A stretch of 31,151 nucleotides of DNA from Reclinomonas americana ATCC 50394 (lineage: Eukaryota; Jakobida; Jakobea; Jakobida): assembly GCA_048213135.1 (NCBI GenBank), contig PS015146.1, positions 1 to 31,151 on the forward strand. The letters run 5' to 3'. A program made the translations under genes and the position numbers. The notes under the pieces were generated by a model that saw nothing but the letters and a program-made list of their open reading frames with translations, had not been told where the DNA came from and did not search any database. Shown piece after piece: positions 20,836 through 31,151 of this stretch. Numbering within the stretch: position 1 is the first letter of the stretch; the number at the start of each line of letters is the position of its first letter.

Positions 20836-21573
20836 TTGCTCAATCAGCGTCTGCGAGGAAGCAAGGGGGAAATCAGGGCGTGTTGTTCGTGCCCGTGTCA
20901 GGTAAAGAGGCGCGTGTACAAAAGAGAGAGAGAGAGAGGTGGTTGTTTGTGGCGAGAACGAGCGAGTGGCACAAGATGCAGAAAAACCAACGGTTTTTCG
21001 CTCTTTTGTGAACACCGTGTCTGGAAAGAAGCACAAGACACGCAGAGTGGGGCTCGCAGCGCACCAACATGTGCACAGAGAGCAGGATAGTGGTGTGCTG
21101 TGGTCGTTGGAGGAGTAAGAGGAGAGAGGGAGGGCAGACGGAGGAATACCAAGGAGAAACAAGCGAGAAACTGCCACAGCAGCAACAGCGACAGCAGCAG
21201 TAGCAGGAGAGAAACGGAGAGACTCAGTGCAGGTGGTGAAAGGAGGGGCGTGTGCGAGAGAGAGAGAGAGAGTGCATCAGGGGATCTTTGCTCACCGAAT
21301 GACAAGAAATGAGATTGTGTTACCGTTCGGCGATGCACGCTGCGCGTTTGTTCGGGATGGACCGGGCGCGTGTGGGCGAACGTTGGGGTCGGGGGTGTAG
21401 TGGTTGTGCTAAGGTTGGGAAGGGAATAATGTCACTGTGATCACAATACGCCAGCTGGTATAATCGATGGCATGTGATATAAATGCTGACATGCATCATT
21501 ATTCACGGGCGAACGCGTGCCGGATCATTACCGAGCTCGTCATTCGTTCCCTCTACCTTCTCCCCCTCACCCC
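20836..21573. other. Spacer between the EGF gene start and the first WD40 gene
   Basis: About 740 bp. GA-rich with two (GA)n runs near 20925 and 21260 and a CAG-like stretch near 21180-21200. No coding signal on either strand. The promoter and 5' UTR of the EGF gene should be here. Confidence 0.55.
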
Positions 21574-23160
21574 TCACCACCCCACCCCACTCCTATACAC
21601 CACCACCTCCGAATCCTCCCCCACAAAACACCGCATCACAATCTCCACCAAGCAACGCACCTCCCCCTCCCCACCCCCACCATCATCCCCCGNNNNNNNN
21701 NNNNNNNNNNNNNNNNNNNNNNNNNNNNNNNNNNNNNNNNNNNNNNNNNNNNNNNNNNNNNNNNNNNNNNNNNNNNNNNNNNGCCGAATGGAGGGCCACG
21801 CTGGATGCGTGACGTCGGTGGCGATCACGCCCGACGGCCATCACGTGGTGAGCGGGAGTCGAGACGGCACCGTGCGGGTGTGGTCGGTGGAGAGTGGCGA
21901 GGAGGTGCGGCGGTGGGAGGGGCACGCTCGGCCGGTATGGTGCGTCGCCGTCGCCGCTGACGGCCTGCACGTGGTGAGCGGTGGCGTGGACTTGATGGTG
22001 CACGTGTGGTCGCTGGCCAGTGGGGACGAGGTGCGACGGCTGGAGGGACACACGGCGTGGGTGTGGTCCGTTGCCGTCACTCCCGATAGTCGGTTCGTGG
22101 TGAGCGGGAGTGCGGATAAGACGGTGCGCGTGTGGTGTGCGGAGAGTGGGGAGGAGGTGCGGCGGCTGGAGGGACACACCGACTGCGTATACTCGGTCGC
22201 CGTCGCCGCCGACGGTGAGCAGGTGGTGAGTGGGAGTCGTGACAAGACGGTGCGAGTGTGGTCGACGGTGCGTGGCCTGGCGGCGAGGGAGCTCGGTGTG
22301 GCGCGGTGGGTGTGGGAGGTTGTGNNNNNNNNNNNNNNNNNNNNGCACCTCTTCCCCACTGGCCAGCGACCACAAACGCACTGTCTTGTCCGCACCGCCG
22401 CTCACCACCAGCTGCGCATCGGGGGTGACGGCCACCGAGTGCACTCCGCTCGTGTGTCCCTTCAAACGCCGCACCTCTTCGCCGCTCGCCAGCGACCACA
22501 CACGCACCGTCATGTCCATGCCTCCACTCACCACGTGCCGACCGTCATGGGTGACGGCGACGGAGCGCACCGCATCGACGTGTCCCTCCAGCCTTCGCAC
22601 TCCCTTGCCACTCGCCACGGACCACACTCGAATCGTCTCGGCGTCGCTCCCACTGACAGCGTGCTGGCTGTCGGGGGTGACGGCGACGCACCACACTGCC
22701 GATGTGTGTCCCTTGAGTGCCTGCGAGGGGGGAGAAGGGGGGAGTAGGGGGAAAGGGGGGAGAAGGGGGAGAACGGGGGAGGGTAAGGGGGCTAAGGGGG
22801 GAAGGGGGGATGGGGTAAGGAAGGAAGGGGGAATGGGGGAGGAGAAGGGGGAGAAGGGAGAAGGGAGAGAAGGGGGAGAAGGGGAGAAGAGGAGAGAGTG
22901 GAGGAGATGGTGGAGGAGAGGGTGGAGGAGAAGATGTAGGAGAGGGTGGGGGAGAGGATGTAGGAGAGGAGAGGGAGGAGGGAGAGGAGGGAGGGAGAGG
23001 GTGGAGGGAGAGGGTGGAGGAGAGGGAGGCATGCGCAGAGGAATGGAAGGGAGGGAGAAAGGCAGACGGGGGGAGGGAGAGAGGAAGAGAGTGAGAGTGT
23101 GTGACAGCGCGTGAGCGACACCTCGTGGTTCATGTTCGTGCCCCTCTTGCCACGCAGCAT
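21574..23160 (-). CDS. Seven-bladed WD40 protein, copy 1 (broken by an inverted contig)
   Basis: Exon 1 is 23160-23122 (MLRGKRGTNMNHE); exon 2 starts at 22720 with ALKGHTSAVWC. Three WD40 repeats run to 22345 (..SGEEV), then a 20-N gap. The next four repeats stand on the plus strand at 21783-22324, then a 90-N gap. The C-terminal tail is back on the minus strand at 21692-21574 (RCLVEIVMRCFVGEDSEVV, stop TGA). Read with the middle segment reversed, this is one protein with 3+4=7 blades and the same tail as copies 2 and 3. Blades have the usual GH...WD-type framework (DKTVRVWS), so a beta-propeller scaffold for protein interactions; partner unknown. Probably an intact gene in a mis-oriented assembly, not a pseudogene. 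Confidence 0.8.
21783..22324 (+). other. Inverted segment of WD40 copy 1 (repeats 4-7)
   Basis: Open on the plus strand: RMEGHAGCV, RWEGHARPV, RLEGHTAWV and RLEGHTDCV repeats, then RGLAARELGVARWVWEVV, the segment that precedes the tail in copies 2 and 3. N-gaps flank both ends. The codon left incomplete at 22345 on the minus strand (C) is completed by the first bases at 21783 (GC), giving EVRRMEGH without a missing base. Confidence 0.85.
22724..23121 (-). repeat. Pyrimidine-rich intron of WD40 copy 1
   Basis: 398 nt, nearly pure purine on the plus strand (GGGGGAGAAGGGGG, then GGAGGAGA(G/T)-type repeats at 22895-23030). Donor GTGTCG after exon 1, acceptor CGCAG before 22720. Confidence 0.75.
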
Positions 23161-23169
23161 TCTTCACTC

Positions 23170-23285
23170 ACTGCGTTTCACAGCACTCAGAACTCTCTCT
23201 CATGCAGACAAGAGCAACAGGCACCAGCTGCACACTCGCTCTCCCTGTCTCCCACCTTCCCTCACACACATTCGTTCTCCCTCTG

Positions 23286-23340
<55 letters not shown>

Positions 23341-23719
23341 GCAGCATCAGCAGAAAAAGCCAGCTGTACACACTCGCTCGTCATATTCTCTCTCACATAT
23401 GTGCAGACATCAACAACAAGCACCCGCTGCACACACAGTCGTTCTCCCTCCCTCACGCACACTCTCTCACCCACACACCTTCGCCGTCATTCAGCCTCTC
23501 TATGCGCGAGCGCTTGCGACGATTTATCCTATCCGACAAATCATGCACGTCCTGAGCAACAGGCATGTTTCTGCGCTCTCGAAGTTCCGCAAGTCGCCGC
23601 GCTGCATGGCTGATGGACTTGACGCACTAGAGCGAAACGGTAGCTTTCATTTCAACAAGCACGGAGACCATGCGAAGCAAAAACCAGCTGCAGGGAAAAC
23701 AACAAAGAGTCTCCTCCGC
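23170..23719. repeat. CT microsatellite and degenerate repeats upstream of WD40 copy 1
   Basis: A (TC)n run at 23290-23338 is flanked by three degenerate copies of a block with CAACAGGCACCAGCTGCACAC-like sequence (about 23214, 23345, 23408). Should include the promoter of copy 1; no gene is seen. Confidence 0.6.
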
Positions 23720-24341
23720 GGCAGGAACCAGGGCCTGAAGAAACAACACAAACACGAGAGGAAGCCTAGCCACACACCACCCTCCACTCACAAGAGGGAT
23801 AGCAGGGACCAGGCCTCCAGAAACAACACAAACACGAGAGAAAGCCTAGCCACACACCACCCTCCACTACCAAGAGGGATAGAAGGGACCAGGCCTCCAG
23901 AAACAACGCAAACACGAAAGAGACTTTGCCACACGCCTCCCTCCACTCAAAGGAGGGATAGCAAGGGCCGGCCTCAAAAACCAACGCAAACATGAAAGAC
24001 TTTGCCGCACACCACCCTCCACTCAGATGGAGGACAGCAGCGAAAAAGACTCAAGAAACCACGCAAACACGAAAGACTTTGCCGCACACCACCCTCCACT
24101 CTGATGAGGGAAAGCGCGGACCAGGCCTCAAAAGCATCACAAACACGAAAGAATGCCTTGCCACACACCACCCTCCACTCAGATGGAGGACAGCAGCGAA
24201 TAAGACTCAAGAAACAACGCAAACACGAAAAAGACTTTGCCGCACACCACCCTCCACTCTGACGAAGGACAGCGCGGACCAGCCCTCAGAAGCATTACAA
24301 ACACGAAAGAATGCCTTATCACACACCACCCTCCACTCAGT
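23720..24341. repeat. 78-bp satellite, about eight units
   Basis: Each unit holds ACAAACACGAAAGA and CACACCACCCTCCACT; period 77-80 bp. The right half is organised as two dimers of about 156 bp (starting near 24025 and 24180), each with one unit containing GATGGAGGACAGCAGCGAA. Frames are open on both strands because 78 is a multiple of 3; I do not regard them as genes. Confidence 0.9.
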
Positions 24342-24415
24342 CTCTCTCTCTCCTCCTCCCCCCTCCCCCTCTCTCCTCCCCCCCTCCCCCCCCACTCTCC
24401 CCTTCTTCCCCCCTT

Positions 24416-25667
24416 TCACCAAAACAGCCGACGATCAACGCAGCACCGATGCACGACCACCTCGGCCTCCTCCACAATGAAACACCGCAGCACCATCTCC
24501 GGCAGACAGCGCGAATCCACTTCTTCCTCCTCCTCCTCTTCCTCTTCCCCTTGTTGCATCTCCCACACCGCGCGCAAGGCCGATCGCGCTCCGTCGAGCT
24601 CCAGCCAGGAAAGACCACGCGGCGTGTACCACACCCGCACCGTCTGGTCGTAGCCGCCGGCACTCGCCACGTACCGACTGTCGGGAGCGACGGCCACCGC
24701 GTACACCCAATGAACGTGTCCTTCCAGACGGTGCACCTCCTCGCCCTCATTGCCGGCGCCCCCCAGCGACCACACGCGCACCATCTTGTCCCAACACGCG
24801 CTCACTACATGCTGACCGTCGGGAGCAACAGCAAGCGAAAACACGGCACCAGTGTGCCCCTTTAGCCGCCGCACTTCTTCGCCACTCGCCAGGGACCACA
24901 CGCGCACCGTCCTGTCGTCACTGCCGCTCAGAGCAAACTGTCCATCCGGGGTGACTGCCACCGACAACACCCAATCGGTGTGCCCTTCCAGTCGCCGCAA
25001 TTCACCACCACCTCCTCCCTCCGCCAGTGACCACACGCGCACCGACTTGTCCCAACTCCCACTCACTAGGTGCTGGCCGTCGGGAGTCATGGCCACCGAC
25101 GACACGAAATGCGTGTGCCCCTCCAGTCGCTGCATCTCCGTGCCACTCTCTAGCGACCACACACACAGCGTCTTGTCCCCACTGCCACTCACCAAGTGGT
25201 GTCCGTCGGGAGAGACGACGACACACCGCACCTCTCCCTCATGCCCCTCCAGCTGTCGCACTTCTTCGCCGCTTGCCAGTGACCACACACGTATCGTCCT
25301 ATCTGCACTGCCACTCACCACGTGCTGCCCGCTGGGGGTGACGGCAACGGAGAATACGGACCCAGTGTGGCCCTCCAACCGTCGCTCCTCTTCGCCACTC
25401 GCCAGTGACCACACACGAATGGTCTTGTCTTCGCTTCCGCTCACGAGGCGACCGCCGTCGGGGGTGATGGCAACGCACCAAACCCTATCCGTGTGCCCCT
25501 CCAACACCTGTGCCGATGGTGAGGCAAACAAAAAAGGGAACACGCACAACCAAAGAATCAACTCCAAAGCACATACAGATGCACAAAGAAACAAGACGAG
25601 CTTCTCTCCTCTCCCTACCTCTCTCTCTCACCGAGCAGTGACACGCACGCAATAAGTGATGCCACAT
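24416..25667 (-). CDS. Seven-bladed WD40 protein, copy 2
   Basis: Exon 1 25667-25632 (MWHHLLRACHCS, donor GTGAGA), exon 2 25507-24416, both phase 0; 375 residues. Seven WD40 repeats begin VLEGHTDRV, RLEGHTGSV, QLEGHEGEV, RLEGHTHFV, RLEGHTDWV, RLKGHTGAV and RLEGHVHWV. After the propeller come YTPRGLSWLELDGARSALR, a Glu run, and the shared tail RCLPEMVLRCFIVEEAEVV, ending DRRLFW. One complete propeller and no catalytic domain: a scaffold or interaction protein, partners unknown. Blade-to-blade identity is high, as in young propellers that grow by internal duplication. The first exon is inferred from its splice site and ATG only. A frame extended upstream without splicing has no ATG, which favours the spliced start. 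Confidence 0.88.
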
Positions 25668-25738
25668 GCAAACACCACAGCCACCAAAGATACGCACAAG
25701 CACAGGCTCTCACTCCTACTCTCTTTTATATTCTCTCC

Positions 25739-26224
<486 letters not shown>

Positions 26225-26405
26225 GCACCTTGGTGGTCATTCCACGCTCCTTGCGTATGTGGTCGTATGTGCTTTTTCGCTTTGCCATCTTGTTTCATCC
26301 GATGAAATTTCGAAATCAAGTCTCCCTCCTCACGTCACATGCCTCTTTCCCCTGCACTCGTGTCATTGCGGTGGCGTGCATACTATTGAATCACAAAAGA
26401 GTGCT

Positions 26406-27597
26406 TCACTCCGACCAGCACCATCCAGGCGCACGGCGTTCAACCACCTCGGCCTCCTCCAGCACGAAGCACCGCAGCACAACATCGACGAGGATCCAGT
26501 CACAGTCTTCGTCCTCCCCAACAAACAGTTCGTTGACGGCCAGCACGGCCAATCGCGCAGCCGAGAGCTCCCATCCGGCTAGCCCGCGTGGCGTGTGCCA
26601 CACTCGCACCGTCTCGTCCACGCCACCCGCGCTCGCAATGTGCTGACCGTCAGGGGCGACGGCAACAGACAGCACCACATCGTTGTGCCCCTCCAACCGC
26701 CGCACTTCCTCTCCGCTCACCACACACCACACGTGCACTGTCTTGCAATCGCCCCCACACACAATGTGCTGGCCGTCGGGGGCAAGGGCCACAGACCGCA
26801 CCCACGCACTGCACCCGCCCCACCGTCTCACCTCCTCGCCACTCGCCACAGACCACACTCGCACGGTCTTGTCGCGACTCCCGCTCACGACGTGCTGCCC
26901 ATCGGGAGCGATGGCGACGTAACGCACCCAGTTAGAATGCCCCGCCATACGGCACACCTCCTCCCCATGATTCGCCAGCGACCACACTCGCACGGTGCAG
27001 TCGTCACTCCCGCTGATAACATGGTGGCCGTCGGGTGTGACAGCGACAGACCACACCCACCCCGTGTGTCCTTCCAGTCGTCGCACCTCCTCTCCGCACG
27101 CCAGCGACCACACTCGAATGGTCTCGTCCTCACTTCCACTCACCACATGCAGTCCATCGGGGGTGACGGCGACGGAGAACACTGCATCGAGGTGTCCCTC
27201 GAAGCGAAGCAGCTCCTCGCCACTTGCCAGCGACCACACTCGCACCGTGTTGTCCACGCTCCCGCTCACCACACGCAGGTCGTCGGGAGTGACGGCAACC
27301 GACAGCACCGCACCGGTGTGACCCTCCATCCGTTGCACTTCGCGGCCACTTTGGAGAGACCACAGGCGAACAGTCTTGTCAAAGCTCCCACTGACGACGT
27401 GCTGGCCATCGAGGGTAAAGGCGACAAATCGCACCACGCCAGTGTGGCCCTCCAGGATCTCCGCAAGCGGTGAGCCACACGATTCGCATACTCACTATGC
27501 AGTACCACACCGAGGCGCACATGCACACACATGCACACTGCACACACACACACCACATATACACACACTGCACACACACACGCACGCCACACACGCA

Positions 27598-27629
<32 letters not shown>

Positions 27630-27810
27630 ACAAACACAAAAGCACGCTCACACACAGATTCAGATGCACACATCCCCATCTCCACATGCAATCACGTTTC
27701 AACATATACACACACATGCACCCTGAACACGCACCAGCACAGACCTTTGTGGCCATTCCGCTCCGCTCTTTGCGATCCAGTTGAGTTTGCAAGGAATGGT
27801 GCCTCACCAT
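26406..27810 (-). CDS. Seven-bladed WD40 protein, copy 3
   Basis: Main exon about 27458-26406 (stop TGA): seven repeats from ILEGHTGVV to RLEGHNDVV. Then HTPRGLAGWELSAARLAVL and the tail VDVVLRCFVLEEAEVV, ending GWCWSE. By analogy with copies 1 and 2 the first exon is short: 27810-27745 (MVRHHSLQTQLDRKERSG, then MATK before GTCTGT), phase 0; a shorter start at 27756 is possible. The intron between is a CA/GT microsatellite. Blade 6 is aberrant (RWGGCSAWV, without the usual GH). Same scaffold-type role as copies 1 and 2. The tandem order and shared gene structure show origin by duplication. Confidence 0.85.
27520..27725 (-). repeat. CA/GT microsatellite in the first intron of WD40 copy 3
   Basis: Plus-strand CACACA/ACGC runs, GT on the sense strand, extending across most of the proposed intron 27744-27459. 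His/Thr-rich frames here are artefacts. Confidence 0.8.
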
Positions 27811-27911
27811 GTCCTTTCCACTGCGGTTTGTACGCTGCTCGACTGCTGGCGGCGGAAGCTGTGTTGCTTGTGAGACGATATCGATGTCGATNNNNNNNNN
27901 NNNNNNNNNNN

Positions 27912-28812
27912 GTCTTCTGCTTGTTGGACATGTAGAGTCTCTGTTGTGCCAACTTTTTCTTCTTTTCCTCCTCCTTCTTGTTGTTTTTCTTCTTTTTGTG
28001 GAGGTCTCTGCGTGCAATCTCAATGGCAGTGGCAACACGGGCAACGACGCTGTGGATGTCGACTTCAAACACTGGGCGCGCGCCGTTACCAGTCGGCAGA
28101 GGGTTTCTGACGTTGATGGGGAGGGTCGCCTTCATGCGGATGTACTCGCTGTTGAGGTGGTGGTTGTACTGACCTACCGACAAATAACCTTGCGGGCACT
28201 GGTTGTACATCCTGCTGGCATTGCATTTCTGTGAGTGAGGGTGGTGCTCGAGGACAAAGGCATACAGCTCACTGACGCGGTCGAGTGTGATTCTCTCCTG
28301 GGGCTGGCCAGGGCCTCCTCCATGCTTGTTGTTGTGCATTGCGAAGAACTCTGGGCGCTCCTCGATGTCTGCCTTGTTCCTCTCAGCCAGCTCCATCGAG
28401 ACAGAGCCGTACAGGTAGTCCATGAAGTTGATCGCGAGCCTGTCAAACTTGACAAACTGCGCGTTCCACACTTCTTCGGGCGTCTCTGGGTCCTCCCTCA
28501 GCTCGGATACGACTTGTACCATCTCCTCCAGACTAGGTAGGTACCTGGTGGCCGTATCCGTAGATAGCTTTTTCAAGAACTCCTGGCCAACTTTCTTTTC
28601 CACGTAGCTCCATTTCATGGGTACGCGGTGGGTCATGGTCATCTGCACGGTCTCCTCCAAGTCCTCGAGGTACTCCTTCATGTTCTCGAGACCATGGTGG
28701 TGGTCGTGGCCTTCTGGCATCTCTTGCTCGTGATCTGCTTCGACTTCGTCGGGTTCGACGTCTTCGTCCTCGCCTTGAAAGTCGTGTTGGCTTCGTGCAT
28801 CAAAGTGGTCTT
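27912..28812 (-). CDS. Unrecognised protein, partial (acidic/His-rich start, Lys-rich end)
   Basis: About 300 codons open on the minus strand between a 955-N gap (5' side) and a 20-N gap (3' side); start and stop are missing. Order: an acidic, His-rich stretch (GEDEDVEPDEVEADHEQE, EGHDHHHG); a segment with KWSYVEKKVGQEFLKK and INFMDYLYGSVSMELAERN; a Gly/Pro loop; CNASRMYNQCPQGYLSVGQ with two Cys; PTGNGARPVFEVDIHSVV; and a terminal run of Lys and Glu (KKKKNNKKEEEKKKK), perhaps a nuclear signal or coiled coil. No family recognised. GC content and codon use look lower than in the WD40 genes. Large gaps around it fit a repeated element, so a transposon-borne gene is possible but unproven. Confidence 0.6.
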
Positions 28813-29767
28813 NNNNNNNNNNNNNNNNNNNNNNNNNNNNNNNNNNNNNNNNNNNNNNNNNNNNNNNNNNNNNNNNNNNNNNNNNNNNNNNNNNNNNNNN
28901 NNNNNNNNNNNNNNNNNNNNNNNNNNNNNNNNNNNNNNNNNNNNNNNNNNNNNNNNNNNNNNNNNNNNNNNNNNNNNNNNNNNNNNNNNNNNNNNNNNNN
29001 NNNNNNNNNNNNNNNNNNNNNNNNNNNNNNNNNNNNNNNNNNNNNNNNNNNNNNNNNNNNNNNNNNNNNNNNNNNNNNNNNNNNNNNNNNNNNNNNNNNN
29101 NNNNNNNNNNNNNNNNNNNNNNNNNNNNNNNNNNNNNNNNNNNNNNNNNNNNNNNNNNNNNNNNNNNNNNNNNNNNNNNNNNNNNNNNNNNNNNNNNNNN
29201 NNNNNNNNNNNNNNNNNNNNNNNNNNNNNNNNNNNNNNNNNNNNNNNNNNNNNNNNNNNNNNNNNNNNNNNNNNNNNNNNNNNNNNNNNNNNNNNNNNNN
29301 NNNNNNNNNNNNNNNNNNNNNNNNNNNNNNNNNNNNNNNNNNNNNNNNNNNNNNNNNNNNNNNNNNNNNNNNNNNNNNNNNNNNNNNNNNNNNNNNNNNN
29401 NNNNNNNNNNNNNNNNNNNNNNNNNNNNNNNNNNNNNNNNNNNNNNNNNNNNNNNNNNNNNNNNNNNNNNNNNNNNNNNNNNNNNNNNNNNNNNNNNNNN
29501 NNNNNNNNNNNNNNNNNNNNNNNNNNNNNNNNNNNNNNNNNNNNNNNNNNNNNNNNNNNNNNNNNNNNNNNNNNNNNNNNNNNNNNNNNNNNNNNNNNNN
29601 NNNNNNNNNNNNNNNNNNNNNNNNNNNNNNNNNNNNNNNNNNNNNNNNNNNNNNNNNNNNNNNNNNNNNNNNNNNNNNNNNNNNNNNNNNNNNNNNNNNN
29701 NNNNNNNNNNNNNNNNNNNNNNNNNNNNNNNNNNNNNNNNNNNNNNNNNNNNNNNNNNNNNNNNNNN
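28813..29767. other. Assembly gap (955 N)
   Basis: Unknown bases between the minus-strand fragment on the left and the plus-strand fragment on the right. Confidence 0.95.
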
Positions 29768-30077
29768 ATCGCGCAGCCACACGCTGTACTTGCACCTCTC
29801 GCGCACCACCACCATGGCATTGCGCCGGGGAGTGGAGACGATGACTCCGACAATGACGACCTGATCGCTGTTAATGTTGACAGAGGCCACCACGCAGAAG
29901 AGTCAGATCACGACAGTGATGGTGAGAGAGCAAGCCTCGCTGATTCACCGCCGCCTGGCTTGCCACCAGTTGTAGTTCTCCCACCACTCGAGATGGAGCT
30001 TGATGAGTTTGAAGACCAGCTGTTCATGCACGCACCTCAGATGCAGCAAGAGCACCCACTAGGTGACATGGAAGAGC
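29768..30077 (+). CDS. Unrecognised acidic protein fragment
   Basis: 103 codons open on the plus strand between two gaps. His-rich (LAHHHHG), then acidic (GDDDSDNDD, EESDHDSDGE), then Pro-rich (SPPPGLPPVVVLPPLE), ending MQQEHPLGDMEE. Other frames are shorter or broken. Its acidic and His-rich character resembles the fragment at 27912-28812; if this contig were mis-oriented the two could be one protein. No function can be given. Confidence 0.45.
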
Positions 30078-30907
30078 NNNNNNNNNNNNNNNNNNNNNNN
30101 NNNNNNNNNNNNNNNNNNNNNNNNNNNNNNNNNNNNNNNNNNNNNNNNNNNNNNNNNNNNNNNNNNNNNNNNNNNNNNNNNNNNNNNNNNNNNNNNNNNN
30201 NNNNNNNNNNNNNNNNNNNNNNNNNNNNNNNNNNNNNNNNNNNNNNNNNNNNNNNNNNNNNNNNNNNNNNNNNNNNNNNNNNNNNNNNNNNNNNNNNNNN
30301 NNNNNNNNNNNNNNNNNNNNNNNNNNNNNNNNNNNNNNNNNNNNNNNNNNNNNNNNNNNNNNNNNNNNNNNNNNNNNNNNNNNNNNNNNNNNNNNNNNNN
30401 NNNNNNNNNNNNNNNNNNNNNNNNNNNNNNNNNNNNNNNNNNNNNNNNNNNNNNNNNNNNNNNNNNNNNNNNNNNNNNNNNNNNNNNNNNNNNNNNNNNN
30501 NNNNNNNNNNNNNNNNNNNNNNNNNNNNNNNNNNNNNNNNNNNNNNNNNNNNNNNNNNNNNNNNNNNNNNNNNNNNNNNNNNNNNNNNNNNNNNNNNNNN
30601 NNNNNNNNNNNNNNNNNNNNNNNNNNNNNNNNNNNNNNNNNNNNNNNNNNNNNNNNNNNNNNNNNNNNNNNNNNNNNNNNNNNNNNNNNNNNNNNNNNNN
30701 NNNNNNNNNNNNNNNNNNNNNNNNNNNNNNNNNNNNNNNNNNNNNNNNNNNNNNNNNNNNNNNNNNNNNNNNNNNNNNNNNNNNNNNNNNNNNNNNNNNN
30801 NNNNNNNNNNNNNNNNNNNNNNNNNNNNNNNNNNNNNNNNNNNNNNNNNNNNNNNNNNNNNNNNNNNNNNNNNNNNNNNNNNNNNNNNNNNNNNNNNNNN
30901 NNNNNNN
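30078..30907. other. Assembly gap (830 N)
   Basis: Unknown bases between two plus-strand open fragments. Confidence 0.95.
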
Positions 30908-30908
30908 A

Positions 30909-31151
30909 AACGCCAACGCTGACCCGATGACGACAACAACTGCGGTGGTGCCCCGCAAAAGTGTGAGCCAAGGAGGAGGAGTCGGTGCTCCGGTGTCGCG
31001 AAATGACTCCACGACAACTGATGGCGAACGTGTCAATGTTCCTGGCAGTGCGGCGATGGGCGTACGGCTCTCCCCCCACTCAGAACTCGGTGCTGTCCCC
31101 AATCCAGAGATCCACGACGCGCAGCAACAAGTCCCCCTCCTTCAAGGTCCG
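30909..31151 (+). CDS. Unrecognised Thr/Ser/Gly-rich fragment running off the window
   Basis: 81 codons without a stop from the gap to the end of the window, starting NANADPMTTTTAVVPRKSV and ending QQQVPLLQGP. The composition is hydrophilic and low-complexity, similar in style to the fragment at 29768-30077 and on the same strand. A minus-strand frame (from about 31102) is also open and has a hydrophobic stretch, so the strand is uncertain. Confidence 0.35.

Noticed and set aside
21474-21485. TATA-like ATTTATAT on the minus strand
   Set aside because: More than 600 bp from the EGF gene's start codon and not supported by any other promoter signal.
22230-23114. Plus-strand frames opposite WD40 copy 1, and similar ones opposite copies 2 and 3 (24852-25655, 26595-27473)
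   Set aside because: Shadows caused by the repetitive GC-rich WD40 codons; repeats are recognisable only on the other strand.
23720-24341. CRISPR-like array
   Set aside because: Units of 78 bp are repeated in full without unique spacers, and the DNA is eukaryotic.
27470-27784. His/Thr-rich plus-strand protein
   Set aside because: Translation of the CA microsatellite.

Overview
The window is nuclear DNA of a eukaryote, most likely a free-living protist. Genes are split by many short GT-AG introns, two proteins carry signal peptides, and one gene is a transformer-2-type splicing factor. Coding DNA is GC-rich; introns and spacers are full of CT/GA and CA/GT runs. I cannot name the lineage. Eight N-gaps interrupt the scaffold (3114-3395, 18245-18264, 21693-21782, 22325-22344, 25778-26101, 27892-27911, 28813-29767, 30078-30907); three are exactly 20 N, which looks like a placeholder for a contig join.

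Layout. (1) 429-1909, plus: a TRA2-like protein (RS - RRM - RS), reconstructed in six exons. (2) 2327-17634, minus: one giant gene of at least 47 exons, whose frame I followed almost end to end. It encodes a signal peptide, 19 tandem two-cysteine immunoglobulin-like (IPT/TIG-resembling) modules, probably a membrane segment lost in the 3114-3395 gap, and an acidic tail of about 260 residues. (3) 18641-20835, minus: a secreted protein of 470 residues with 11 EGF/laminin-EGF-like repeats, in five exons. (4) 21574-27810, minus: three tandem paralogous seven-bladed WD40 genes, each with a short first exon and a shared C-terminal tail; a 78-bp satellite lies between the first two. (5) 27912-31151: fragments of unrecognised coding sequence between large gaps.

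Main observations. The 542-bp segment 21783-22324 is inverted relative to the rest of its WD40 gene; turning it round gives an exact in-frame junction with the neighbouring contig, so the scaffold is probably wrong there. A 5' splice site GTTGCG(T), unlike the usual GTRAGT, is forced by reading frame at 13 introns in two unrelated genes and at different positions. Long introns are almost pure pyrimidine on the sense strand and contain private tandem duplications. The giant modular receptor-like gene is the best candidate for something undescribed.

The genes show no operon-like logic. TRA2 and the giant gene are convergent; the giant gene, the EGF gene and the WD40 array all run on the minus strand. 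The two secreted or surface proteins suggest an adhesion/recognition theme, but that is inference.
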